64,000 nt of DNA, taken from the NCBI RefSeq assembly GCF_000801105.2, contig NC_079517.1:12152001-12216000 (forward strand). The letters are read 5' to 3'. The notes below the pieces were generated by a model. It was not told the origin of the DNA. It searched no databases and saw only the letters and a list, made by a program, of their open reading frames with translations. A program made the translations under genes and the position numbers. The stretch is from Raphanus sativus (Eukaryota; Streptophyta; Magnoliopsida; Brassicales; Brassicaceae). Numbering within the stretch: the first letter of the stretch is position 1; each line of letters opens with the position of its first letter. Positions 22,150-34,400 of this stretch are shown piece after piece.

Positions 22150-23099
22150 TCTATCTTATTAAAACAGAAACATTTTGTTGGACCTAACTACTATTTTGTA
22201 AGATTTTAAATTGAATACACGTTTTTACAAAGTTATATTCACATGCATTCATTAATAAGCTCTCCCTTATATTTTGATTGGTTTAGGAAATAAATGATCA
22301 AAACGTTAGTTAAAAGATTTGAAATATATTCATGTGCATAAGATTAATAACTCCATCTTTTCATTATTAAATTGCTGCATAGTTGCATATGACTACTATA
22401 ATTTTTAAAGTTTCTTCGGGTTGTACACAGTGTATATAATGTACAAATATTTGTGTAGATTCTATTTACCTGTATTTTACATAATGTCTAATTTTATTAA
22501 AATTGAATTTAATACAGAACCTTAAAAATACATATAAATTTTGAGAAGGTATATTTGTTAATATAATATAAAATATAAGAAAGTGCTCTGATATAAGTTT
22601 TCAATTATATAGTAGTCAATTATAAATATTCATCATAATTTTTTGTCAACCTAAATGTTCATTCTGTAAAAATCCAAAAGTTTAACAAATGTTTGATTAC
22701 TTATTTTATCTTAGTTTAGAGATATTAATAAAATTGAAAATTATGTGTATATGCACGGGTCTGAATAATAATATTGACTAGACATATATAATAATATTAT
22801 ATAGATTAATTAGACACATACGTAAGGTATAAAAATCAATGAACCAACTAATATCCAATATTTTTTAATAGAATCGATTTAACATTTGAAATTTATTTGA
22901 ATAGATGCCATAATAATATTTTGTTAAAAAAATCATTTTTGAACATCGGTTCATATCACAAGTTCATTTCGGTTATCACCATGGTTAATAAATTTTTCAT
23001 CTCAAACTGATCAAACACAATTTTTAATTTAGAGGTTTCTATTCAATTCGCACTTACAAAATAATAAAAGCCCGCCCGACCGGGCGGGTCATGATCTAG
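22150..23099 (+). mobile_element. Non-autonomous Helitron, 950 bp
   Basis: The 5' end TCTATCTTATTAAAACAGAA follows A (22149). The 3' end has a strong GC hairpin (GCCCGCCC GACC GGGCGGG), then TCATGATCTAG before T (23100). No coding sequence. It sits 70 bp downstream of the TN1 stop codon. Confidence 0.92.
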
Positions 23100-23750
23100 T
23101 ATCCATTAAAACAGTTGCAATGTATTGTTTGCATACATGGTTATTTGACAAAAAGTATTGTTATCTGTGAAATCAGTTGTATGATACCTATATTGTATGA
23201 TATCAGTTGCAATGTATTGTTTGCATGAAATCATGTAAAATCAAATAAGAATTTCATTACCGTTTGTGTAAAAAATATTTATGCAAATAGTTTTTTTTTG
23301 TGATGAATAAATTTAACATTTATTAAAAAAAAACACATCTATGCTTTTCAAGAATTCGAATAAAGGAAAACATCTTTAAAATCTTAGTGAAAGTACTCTT
23401 AGTCCAACCCTTTAACTAAGAGTTCATTAACGTTTATACACTAAGATGTCTGAATTTTTCGGCTCAGAATAACTTAGCTAAACGTGAATCTTCAGAAAGT
23501 AAATAAAATTACTGACCTTAATATTTTCATAATCTGTAATAATATAACTAACTAGATTTAAAAATATTATAACAAGACTATGTAATATTAGTTTTTTTCC
23601 GGTGTCACTTAAATTAGGGACTTCTAACACAATATTCAAGAGTTCTTTCCAGCTGATTTAATGATCTCCGGTAGTTCGTTTACATATTTTCACTACAAAC
23701 GTATCTTTGGTTTCTTCTGAATTCAGTTGTCTCAGTCTCTAGCCTAAATG
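23100..23750. other. Intergenic DNA, nothing recognised
   Basis: The phrase CAGTTGCAATGTATTGTTTGCAT occurs twice (about 23112 and 23205). Otherwise featureless. Confidence 0.5.
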
Positions 23751-24822
23751 TTATTGTAGAGGGGACATCTTCTCCAGGTTGATCTTGTCTGTTTGGTCAG
23801 CTTCAAGAATCAAGCGAACTCCACATGATTTTATCTCTGCTGGGGGAAACTTAAATTCATCTGAGAATTTCAGATCGGATATGGAGCTGAAATTGTCGAT
23901 GTCTTCGCCTAGTGTTTTTGACGCCCTGAACATAGCCAGATGATCTAATGTAACAGCTTATTTTTTTCCTCCTCGATACTATGATAACTACTATCATGAG
24001 AATGAAAGAAATCTGGTATAAGCTCTAACTGAAAGATACTGTCAACTTCCCAACTCCAACTATACGAAAATGGCGAAAACTGCATATGAAAGAGCCTCTC
24101 GCAAGCAAGCATGACACACGCATCAAAAGCTAGAACTCTACAAGACGACCAAGTTTGAGGTATTTCAACTGTTATGGACTTCCCTGTCTCTGTACCATCA
24201 TAGTAACTAGGCACTGCGGTTGCAGGAAAACAAGCGAATCTCGGTGACTCCTATTCATCAAAGAAAGAGAATGATCAAACTTATGTAGCAAATGTACAAA
24301 ATCTTTTTAAAAAAACATACCTCTTCTTTGTCTCCATTCTTGAGAAACTGAGTGATCAGATGCTCGTCTTGTTTTAAACAGAAGCAATGGCTAAAATCAA
24401 GGTGTTTTACAGAATGGTTCAAAGGAAGGGAAACAGTTTCCAGGGATTCACAGCCATGAGCGTAAAGATACTTGAGGGACAAGGGAACTCCTTCTATCGA
24501 CTTGAGTTTCTTGCACTTTTTGAGGCATAGAGTTCCCAAAGAGGAAAGTTCTATGATGCTTGACGGAAAGGTCTGAAACTCATGGCTGCTAAGATCTAAA
24601 TATGACAGCTTGACAAAATATCTAGGCTGGTCTGATATTAACCGAATGTTCTTGCAGCTGTCTACCCAAAGCTGACGCCATTGGAATCTTCCGAAATGTT
24701 GTTCAGTATGAGACATATCCAACAAAAGGTTACAGCCAGAGAGTTTGATAGTCTCCAACTGAACTAGCTCTGGTAATGCTTTGAGTCTGCAGCAGTTACA
24801 GAGGCTGACGTGAAATTCTACT
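23751..24822 (-). pseudogene. Orphan TNL 3' fragment: LRRs plus C-JID
   Basis: On the minus strand, exon 24321-24822 (LRR) is spliced (GTATGT donor, AATAG acceptor) to an exon from 24250 down to 23751 that encodes the post-LRR C-JID domain. It aligns along its length with the last third of the TNL at 31402-35500. Shared phrases are KALPELVQLET, LKYLYAHGCESLET and PPAEIKSCG. TIR, NB-ARC and the first LRRs are absent. A frameshift at a run of seven A residues around 23960 (minus strand) breaks the C-JID (EEEKN then a stop). It reads as the decayed end of a former TNL facing away from SurE. Transcription is not indicated. Confidence 0.85.
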
Positions 24823-25245
24823 TATGTCTGGAGTCTGAACATCAAAATATAAAAATAAAATTCAAAAGATTAATTTTTTAAATACTTAAGAGTATAATTT
24901 AACTTCATGTTTATTATTAAGGGTGGACGAGTTCATGTCTTGAAAATTTTAAAGATCTATTTAGATAATTATAAATTTCGGTTTAGGTTTTCAGTATTGA
25001 TTTTCGATATTAAAATTTTAGATCTACTTAATCAGTTTTTGTCTATCTATTGTGCGTCACTGTTACAGTTGACAAGTTATCTTCCCCTCAAGCTTTCTCT
25101 CTCTACCAATTAAGCTTTCTCTCTTCCCTGCCTCCGTTAGACCCGCTCTGTATCTTTTTATGCGTCTTCCTCTTCTCATTAGGGATTCGGATTCATTGAA
25201 CAGCAAACTCACATCATCTGCGTCTCTTCTCTCTCTTTGTACACG
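24823..25245 (+). promoter_or_regulatory. Upstream region of the SurE-like gene
   Basis: About 420 bp separate the LRR fragment from the SurE start. The last 150 bp are CT-rich, like a plant 5' UTR. No clear TATA box. Confidence 0.4.
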
Positions 25246-27388
25246 ATGACCTCGAAGAGCAGCGGCTTGTCAGCGGCGCTGGTCTCGAATCTCCAGGATG
25301 TGCTTTCCAAGAGAAAAGGAGTGAACGATGGATCGGCGGAGGAGCCTCCTCCGTCTACTTCTGATTCCCTCGATGTTACGGCCAAGGAGAAGGAGAGTGA
25401 TGACTCAAGACCCATCGTTTTAGTGACGAATGGAGATGGGATTGATTCGCCAGGTCTCGTCTCTCTCGTCGAGGCTTTGGTTCGTGAAGGGCTCTACAAT
25501 GTCCATGTCTGTGCTCCTCAAACGTGCGGTTCGATTGTTTGATTTGTTTCAATCTTGTTAAAGTTTCCAACTTTCGGGGACCCACAACGTGTCTGAATTG
25601 GAATGTGGCAGGGGCAAATCGGCTTCTTCTCATTCTGTGACTCCTGGAGAAACCATTGCTGTAAGTTCCGCTGTTATCAAAGGTGCCACAGCCTTTGAAG
25701 TTTCAGGTATGTTGTTGATTTGATTGAATGGTTATTAAAAATGAACATTTCTAGTCTGAAAGTTGGAGTCTTTTGTTGTTGTTGTAACAAGATCCATTGA
25801 TTCCCAACTTGTTAGAAAGAAAACTGTATACTTCTCGCCAGTTTAGCGTCTTTAATACAAGATGTTTGATATTATTATTATTGTTGTTGTCTCAGGGACT
25901 CCTGTGGACTGCATCTCATTAGGATTATCTGGAGCCCTTTTCGCTTGGTCGAAACCAATACTGGTTCGCGTATTTTTAATCATCTCCTTGTATATGTTAT
26001 ATTTCGTATCGTATCTCTCGTAATTTCTGTATATTTTTCCTTGCTTATTTACATTCAGGTGATTAGTGGAATCAATCAGGGATCAAGCTGTGGTCATCAA
26101 ATGTAGGTGCTTTTGTCTTTGTCTCCCCATCTCTGCTATGTGTTTCCTGATGCAAGAATACTCCAGGTTCTATTCCGGTGCAGTAGCTGGCGCTAGGGAA
26201 GCCTTGATTTCTGGAGTACCCTCTTTGTCAATATCACTCAACTGGTGAGTCTATCGTGGGAATCCGTTAGTGTTGCTATATATCATGAGACTTTTTAGGC
26301 CATCATTTTTTTCCTTATCTATTATAGGAAGAAAGATGAAAGCCAAGAAAGTGACTTTAAGGATGCTGTTGGTGTCTGTTTACCTTTGATAAACGCAACA
26401 ATCAGAGACATTGAGAAAGGAGTTTTCCCTAAAGATTGCTCTCTCAACATACAAATTCCAACATCACCCTCATCAAACAAGGTTTGTTTTTGTTTATCAG
26501 AAACCGATTGGTTCCGATTCTGTATGCTAATAACACAATCTATGCTTGCATTTGTTACCATGTTCTCTGATGTTGTGAAATTAGAGCCTCACTGTCCAAT
26601 GTTATAAGAAAGCTCACGTTTCATGTACATATGAATAGGGTTTTAAGGTAACAAAACAAAGCATGTGGAGGCAGAGTCCTAGCTGGCAAGCTGTTTCTGC
26701 TAACCGTCACCCAGGTGCTGGAAATTTCATGTCGAACCAACAAAGCCTAGGAGCTCAACTTGCCCAGCTTGGTAGAGATGCTTCAGCCGCTGTGGGTTTA
26801 ATTTCTGTAATTGGTTGTTGGTTCTAAGGTCCATGAGTAGTCAAATTAGATACTGAGAATAAGATATTTGGCAATCTCAGGGGGCTGCTCGCCGTTTTAC
26901 CACACAGAAGAAGAGTATTGTGGAGATTGAATCAGTTGGTGTTGCTGGTAAAACTGATAACCGTGTTAAGAAACACTTCCGCCTAGAGGTAACAAAAAGT
27001 TTGAACCGTTCTCTTCACAAATCCTTTGGATATTACGTATTACACCGTCGCGTTTACAGATTCTGACTACAGTATGGTTATGTGCAGTTTGTGGCCAAAG
27101 AACAAGAACATACGGATGACGATTTGGATATCAAGGCTTTAGAAGATGGTTTTGTAAGTTGTCGTGATCATGCTTGTTTCTGTATCATTCATAATAAGAG
27201 TTTGTGTGGTTTTCTTGAATCTCCAAGGAAAACATATCTGGATTCTAAACTGCTTCCGTTTTATATACCGACCTTTTTGGTAATGACAGGTTTCTGTGAC
27301 TCCACTGTCTCTACTTCCAAACATAGATTCAGAAACTCAAGCCGCGGCATCAGAATGGATCTACAAATACCTTAACGCCGATCAATGA
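25246..27388 (+). CDS. SurE-like 5'/3'-nucleotidase (survival protein SurE family)
   Basis: Ten exons: 25246-25523, 25612-25706, 25896-25963, 26059-26102, 26167-26244, 26328-26481, 26639-26791, 26881-26988, 27088-27153 and 27290-27388. All have GT-AG ends and agreeing phases, giving 380 codons. The family removes phosphate from nucleoside monophosphates in a metal-dependent reaction. Visible motifs are VLVTNGDGIDSPG (the usual SurE motif is TNDDG), SGTPVDC, SGINQGSSCGHQ and YSGAVAGAREAL. The first Asp of the metal-binding NDDG pair is Gly here. I recall the same NGDG in the Arabidopsis homologue, so it may be a lineage feature. The first ATG after the CT-rich leader is used. It is flanked by immune genes on both sides but belongs to an unrelated family. 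A broken inverted copy lies at 43019-44280. Confidence 0.9.
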
Positions 27389-27992
27389 AAAAGGGTGATG
27401 TGGCCAAAACACTGCCAAAACATCTGGTAACTCGATGCTGCATTTGTTTGTTCGTGTGGTCTTTGTAGGCAATTAGCCCTTTTGTTTATCTATTTTATTC
27501 TAGAAGCCTCGTGGGGTGTTTTTGTTGGTTTGTTTGTTTGTTTTGTCAGTAGCTATTTGGGAACGCTTACTTTTGTAATTGGCAAAAAGGGTTTGTCTGA
27601 TTTTAATTTGAAATGGTGGCTATAGATTTGACCTTAGTATGATAATGGATCATGACAATGCAGTGATTTTGATTTCATATAATCTTGCAAGCATCTCGTC
27701 TCGGTTATTACCTTCCTCGATCTTAGTCCTCCAATGACAACAGCCACATATCATATTTCAGAATACAAGAAGAAAAATACATAACAACTTTTGCATAGAT
27801 ATCACCATGAAGGTTCTACTACTACAGGGACAGCATCACTTTCTTTCTAGTCAAGTCTTTATTGAAAGCTGAATAACATTAGTTTAGCGAACTATCAACA
27901 TAGATAGCAGAGCCATCGATCACTTTCATTGTATCCGGCACATTGACATAAATCTTTTGAGTAAGCTTAGAACATGATCATCACTTTAATTG
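27389..27992. other. 3' intergenic region between convergent SurE and TN2
   Basis: Contains the 3' UTRs of both genes. No separate gene is seen. Confidence 0.5.
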
Positions 27993-30900
27993 TCAAATCA
28001 ACATGTGATATGAAGCTGAATGTTTTTCTTCATCTGCTCCGACATACTGTTCCAATTCTATTTGATGTCTCGGAAGGTATTCACCTGCCCCGATGTAGTT
28101 TGATACCTGACGGCTACCGTTATCTTGTGATGCTTCGAGCTTGCGCAATGTTGTTTTCCAACTCTCTTCGTCTTTATCAAACAATAGTGAACCAAGCACT
28201 TTGAGAGCCAGAGGAAGACGTCCAGCAAATTGGACAGCACGAATGGAGAACCCTTCAAAACCAACAGGAGGGTAAGGCATCTTGAAAGCATAAAGAGAGA
28301 AGAGTTGAAGAGCTTCGTCATATCTCAGAGACTCCATATGGTATGTATATTTTACTCCGCATGAGTTAATAAGCGTATTGTTGGACCAAGATGTCATGAT
28401 AACTCTACTTCCAGGACCGAGCCACCGGGAAGCCTTCATTGCATCCTTATGTTGTTCATGGTTAGTATCATGAACACCATCAATAACAAGCAGGACGTGT
28501 CGGTTTACAAGAAAGGGTTTGATGGCATCAAAGATGTTATCGGAACTCTTTTTGCGTGTAAGATGTTGTAGTAAACTTGGTGAGATTCGGTTTCGGTAGA
28601 TGTTGTTGACATTGCTTAGGAAGCAGTGGTGCTGAAAGCGTCGTGAGATGTCGTTGAAAACACATTCCGCGAGTGTCGTTTTACCGACGCCGTCTTCACC
28701 CCAAATGCCAACAGTACGGACACTTTCCTTAGATTCCAAATCCAGCAATGCATAGACTGCTGTCTTGTGGCGATACATCCCAACAAGACCATCTGCAGGA
28801 GACGGTGATTCATTCGACAAATCATGGTCTTGGCTCTCAGGTCCAGCTTCTCCAGACCTAGGCAGGCTTTGGGGTACGTCCTTCATATACGTATCACTCA
28901 TCAATGTCAACTGGCTGGATGCGTGGCCAGTGGCTGCTGCTTGTCGAATTTCATGCCGGCGAATTGTAGGAAACGGAGGAGAAGAAATGCTGATGAGTAG
29001 ATCATCAAGCATCTTGGAATCATCCTCCCTGCAAGACACAAAATCGTTAAAATAATATAGAAAGCACTGTATATACAGGGTTTGATAACTAATAAGCGTT
29101 TAGGTATCCATTAAAGATATAAATCTGATTTACATATATATATATATATATTTGAATATCCACAACATTTTAATCTTGTTCGAGTTTGGTTTGATTCTTA
29201 GATTACCAAATTTTGAATTCATTCGGATATTTAATCAATTTTAGTTTAGATTCAGTATTGCTTTCGAACCAAATTCAACTCGGTTCTTCAAATTCAAATT
29301 TTTTGTTCAGCTTTAATTAATCTAGTTCTTTTGCATGTTGAGATCACATTAAACCTTTTTTTTTTTGCTTTTTCTCTTACTATTAGAGTACAGAATGAAA
29401 AAAATATCCCAAACCAAACCAAAGCCAGATCCATACTGACTTAATTTAAATCAAATTATATGTCTAAACCATATAGTTAAAATTTTATCAACCCGAATAA
29501 TTAGGTTTAGTTTGGTTTAAATTTAAAAACTGAAGTGTTGTTTAAATAAATTAACTACATAACTAATCATGTTAAGATTTAAATTATTTAATCATTTAAC
29601 CTAAATAACTATATATAATTTATATTTTTGATGAGTACAAAAAAACACAACTAAGAATGAAATAAATGAGTATGAATCTCATATATTAATATCCAACCCG
29701 AAAAACTACCTATAATATTTATATTAGGTTTAAAGTTTAGGTTTATATTTATATATGAGGAGAATAATAGTTTAGTGTCAAAATAATGATTTTCTTCTGT
29801 TTTTCTAAATTATATATTTGTAACCAAATTAGAACAAAACTAATAATTCAACTCGGTTGAACTAAGCAAATAAAAATAAAATCAAATTAAACCTAACATA
29901 AACCAAACTAAACTAACTTTAGTTGATTTTGATTACAGTTTTTTTAGACCCAAATAAAGTAAACTAAAGCAAACTCAAATCAAATCTGAATTTAAATTGA
30001 AATGTCCGCCCCTAATTAAAGTGGTAGTTTAAGCTTGGTCACAAGCTGCTTACGGGCGTAAATTACATCAATCGATAATCCAGTATCCGACCACTAAGCG
30101 TGATCGACTAGTCCATCGGACTTATGCCCATGCCATTACAGGATTTTTAAGTCTCCACTTAAGGGCTCTTGGTTACGCAAAGTGGTCTGGAGAGCGAGAA
30201 AAGCCCATATAAATTCTCTCGTGGCCAACACGGATCGAACCCAGGACGGACACTCCAGCCGGAGTTCCTTTACCACTAGGCCAACACGCGTTGGTTGATT
30301 TTCTATATCTGAGGCACATAAATGCTATTAACCTATTGTTGTTCCACAAATGTTTTATCAGTGATACGATCATACAAAATTCACAATGTCCTTTTAGCAA
30401 AATAAAATAAAAATAATTCACAAAGTCTCAAAACATAACAATACAGTAAACATACTATAAATTATGATATTTTAATGATTTATAGAACTATTTATTAATA
30501 ATATTATTTTGAGATTGATATGTTTTAAAATATGATTTAGGTTAAATAAAAATATCTAATTTTACTGTTTGATGTTTTGATTACATATATGTATTTTTTA
30601 TTTTTATTTTCTTTTTGTTTTTTTTTGTAACATTACTTTAGCGTATTTGTAAAAAACACTGGCCGAAATGATTATTGCGATTTCGGAGCTTAAGGAATGG
30701 TGTGGGAGTAAATTTTTACCAATTTTGGGAACAAAATTTAGGTTCGGATATCTGCAACCGCTCCAATGCATTCCTCCAGCGAGTCACAGTCTCGGGAGCT
30801 TCTCTCTCTTCATGCCTCCTCAACTCGTCGGCGAATTTCCCAGTCCAATCCACCGGATCCACTTCGTAGAAGACTGCTTTGACACTCCCCCGATAACTAT

Positions 30901-31171
30901 ACCTTGACTGCTCAATGATCTCCGCGAGTACCTTCAAGCACCAGGCGGAAGAGGCGTAATTCTCCGATATCACAACGACGCCAACGTTTGACTCTCTGAT
31001 AGCCTTTGCGACCTCCCGTGATATCCTCCCGCCTCTCGCCTCCTGGTTTTGATCATCGTCTTTGTAAGCCGGAATCCGTTTTTGATCCAACGAACGATAG
31101 AGATGGCTCACGAAAGTCCTACCTGTATCCTCCCTTCTAAAACTCAAGAACACCGAGGGAGAATAATCCAT
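27993..31171 (-). CDS. TN2: TIR-NBS protein lacking the TIR catalytic glutamate
   Basis: Exons on the minus strand are 31171-30720 (TIR) and 29028-27993 (NB-ARC), giving 495 codons. The 1.7-kb intron (GTAAAA...TTGCAG) carries a SINE. The TIR starts SVFLSFRREDTGRTF. At the position of the NADase glutamate in WCLxEL it reads WCLKVL (Val81). The NB-ARC P-loop GEDGVGKTT is intact (around residue 266). Kinase-2 is LLVIDGV rather than LDDV, RNBS-B is GPGSRVIMTSWS with the usual TRD lost, and GRLPLALKVLG is good. There is no LRR; the C-terminus is a short unique tail. It lies head to head with the TNL at 31402. The likely role is a non-catalytic partner or regulator of that TNL, by analogy with RRS1. 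The pairing role is inference. Confidence 0.86.
29040..30000. other. First part of the TN2 intron: AT-rich dispersed repeat
   Basis: Contains a short (AT)n run near 29135 and repeated AACCAAA/TTTGGTT words like those at 5400-5560. No ORF is supported. Confidence 0.5.
30005..30293 (-). mobile_element. tRNA-derived SINE in the TN2 intron
   Basis: The minus strand shows an RNA polymerase III A box (TGGCCTAGTGG, plus coordinates 30273-30283) and, 31 bp on, a B box (GGTTCGATCC, 30232-30241) in the right order and spacing. The 3' end is only approximate. The head cannot fold as a normal tRNA with a CCA-ready acceptor, so this is a retroposon and not a tRNA gene. It is co-oriented with TN2. Confidence 0.75.
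30421..30715. other. Promoter-proximal part of the TN2 intron
   Basis: AT-rich, T-runs, nothing recognised. Confidence 0.4.
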
Positions 31172-31401
31172 ATGATTACTACTAGATCTCGAAGTTATGA
31201 TGGATATTTGAGTTTGGATCTCGAAGGTGCAAATTATGTAAGCAATAATATTCCAAAAGTCAACGGATTATAATAATATGATATTGCAAGTGTGTAAACT
31301 TACAGGACGGCATTGACTGGTCTTATTATTCATGAATTCGTCTTTCAGATTTTCTCCAGCTGCAAACCTTCTTTCTTGGCCGCACGGAGAGTAAGACTGA
31401 T
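31172..31401. promoter_or_regulatory. Shared divergent promoter of TN2 and the TNL, with two W-boxes
   Basis: Only 230 bp separate the two start codons. Two WRKY-type W-boxes are present in opposite orientations: AGTCAA at 31258-31263 (TTGACT on the minus strand) and TTGACT at 31313-31318. No clear TATA box serves either gene. The arrangement predicts co-expression and induction in defence. Confidence 0.7.
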
Positions 31402-34400
31402 ATGGCTTCTTCATCCTCTTCGTCTGCTATGTGGAAGTACGATGTGTTCCTAAGTTTCAGGGGAGAAGACACCCGCAAGAACATTGTCAGCCATCTGCAC
31501 AAAGAACTTGTCAACAGAGGAATCGTTGCCTTCAAAGATGATAAAAGGCTTGAGATGGGGGACTCCATTTCCCAAGAAATCACCAGAGCCATCCAAGAAT
31601 CAAGATCCGCTCTTGTGATTCTCTCCAAAACCTATACTTCATCTAGGTGGTGCCTGGACGAGCTCCTGATGATAATGGATCTCCACTTGAAGAATGGGAT
31701 GAAAGTCGTCCCCGTTTTCTATGGAGTTGATCCTTCTCATGTGAGACATCAGACTGGGAGTTTCACGTTGGAGAAATACCAAGGCTCAGAAATGGCTAAT
31801 AAGGTCTCCAATTGGAGAGAAGCTCTCACGCAAGTCGCCAGCCTAGTAGGCAAGGATTCTGAAACTTGGTAAGTTTTCACTACCACCACACACACGCACA
31901 TATATGTATATGATGGTTATGAATTTTATGATATCTATCTAAACGTTCATATATGTTCTGCAAATTTTCCATATTATAGTGAGAACGAGGCCTCGATGGT
32001 TGAAGAGATTGTTGAAGCCATTTCAAACCACGTGTTTGTTATGCAGCCAGTAGATTTCAGCGATCTTGTTGGAATGGACGAACACATGGAACGACTGAAA
32101 ACTCTGTTGAGAATGGAGTCTAAGGATGAGGTTCGTATGATAGGAATCTGGGGAATGGGAGGCATTGGCAAAACCACCATTGCCAGATGTCTCTTTGGCC
32201 GGTTTTCAAGGCTATTTCCAGCTCGTTGTTTCCTTAAAAACGTTTCCAAGATTTGTAGAGATCATGGCGTCTCCTATTTACGGGAAAAGTTTCTTTCAAC
32301 CACACTCTGTCTCCCCGAGAACTCGAGCTTAGAACTTGAACCCCATGAGATTAAGGATAGGTTTGGAAATCGGAAAGTCTTTGTAGTCCTTGATAATGTG
32401 GATGACATCACACAGGTGCATGTCCTCTCCAAAGATTCTGGCTGGTTTGGTCCAGGCAGCCGAATCATCATAGCAACCCGGGACAAGGGCTTGCTTAATG
32501 CATGGGGAGTCAGAACTCTATATGAAGTTAAATGCTTGGATGATGATGCTTCTCTTAAGGTATTTAACCAGTTGGCTTTTGAAGGAGGGTTTCCTCCTTC
32601 AGACGTTTATGAAAAACTGTCAATCCGAGCGTCTTGGCTTGGTCAAGGTCTTCCAGCCGCTATTGAAGCTTACGGTCTATTTTTCCGAAGACTGACATCC
32701 GTGAAGGAGTGGGACGATGCGTTATGTAGATTCATAAGAGCTCCTGATAAAAATGTCCTGGAGATCTTGAAAACTAGCTACAATGCCTTAGAGGAAGCAG
32801 ATAAAATTGTTTTTCTTCATGTCGCATGCCTCTTTAATGGAGAACCTTTCCAGCGTGCCACTACCCTCCTCGATGATGGTGAGCTACAAGGTTGTCTGGG
32901 AGTAAAAACATTGGCTGACAAGTCTCTAATTGAAATAACTGCTGGTGGGTATATAAAGATTCATTCTTTGGTGGACCAAACTGCAAAAACAGTTGTCAAT
33001 CGAGAATCCGCGCAGAGGTCCGGGGGACGAAGAGTTTTGTGGGATCCTTATGAAATTTACAAAGTGTTTGAACGTAAAGCGGTAAGACTCGACTGTATCT
33101 GTTGCTGTTCTTGATGGTTTCTGCACTATTATTGTCTGTATGCTAACTGACTTTGTCGTTTTTAATCCCACAGACAAACGAACCAACGGAATGCATGGGG
33201 CTACACATGTGTGATATGGTTTTTGGGTTGCATCTGGGTGGGTATCCAGAATATCATCACGATACTCTCAAATTCCTTAAGGTCTACAAGCACTTGGACC
33301 ATATAAAGACCAAGCTGCATTGCAGTAGTGACGATACATATCTACTTTCATCGAGGCTAAGGTTACTACATTGGGACGCATTTCCTCTGACAACCTTCCC
33401 TTGCCGATTCTGTCCACTAGATCTTGTTGAAGTTAGTCTACATGGAAGCAGTCTCACAAGCTTCTGGAAAGAAACCGTGGTAAAAACTCTTAACAGGTCA
33501 ATGCTTATTACCATGCATCTTCTAGTACTATACATTAATACAAGTTCGCTATTCTTTGTTGAATTATGCTGCAGGAGATGCCAAACTTGAGAAGATTGGA
33601 CTTGTCAGGCTCAGTAAATCTGGAACAACTTCCAGATCTTTCCATGGCCGTTAATTTGGAGGAATTGACAACTCAAGGATGCAAGAGGCTGAAGAGAATT
33701 CCGGAGTCCATCAGTAACCTTACTAGGCTGACGAAGCTTGATGTCTCATACTGCGATGAGCTCAATAGTTACCACATCACTATAAGGGAATTGACTGGGC
33801 GCCGTCGGCAGATTGTTTTGTATATCTCGGGCGAAGAAGTGGAAACGGAATACATTAAAAATCTAGCCATAGGGGGTAACATACATATTCAGATGTTGTC
33901 ACTTGCCGGTAACGCTGATCACCTCTGTTTTAGTACTGAGGATCAGGCACCTGATGAGTTAAAAAATAAGGAGCCACCAGAAGGAGATCATGACGAACAG
34001 TTGTTTCATGGTCTTGGATTGCCTATGTCGGAGTTCCATGATCATGATTGGATGATGCATAGGGACCAGCCAGTACCTCATGATCATGCCCCACAAGATT
34101 TTCATGGATTTAATTCCGTAGACATCGTAAGGGTCAACTACAACAGTGATGGTGCAAGCTTCCTCTGCAATAGCCTTTCCATGTTTCCCTGCTTGAAAGA
34201 GTTAAATCTAATCAACCTAAACATCAAAGTGATCCCGGATGATATACGCGGCTTGCAATTCTTAGAGAAACTAGACTGGAGCGGTAATGATTTCGAGACT
34301 TTACCAGAAACAATGAAGCAACTTCCCAGGTTAAAATACATTAGCCTTTGTAACTGCAGAAGACTTAAAGCATTGCCAGAACTAGTTCAGTTGGAGACAG

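Noticed and set aside
30232..30283. tRNA gene
   Set aside because: The A and B boxes are present, but the flanking sequence gives no complete cloverleaf; it fits a tRNA-derived SINE.
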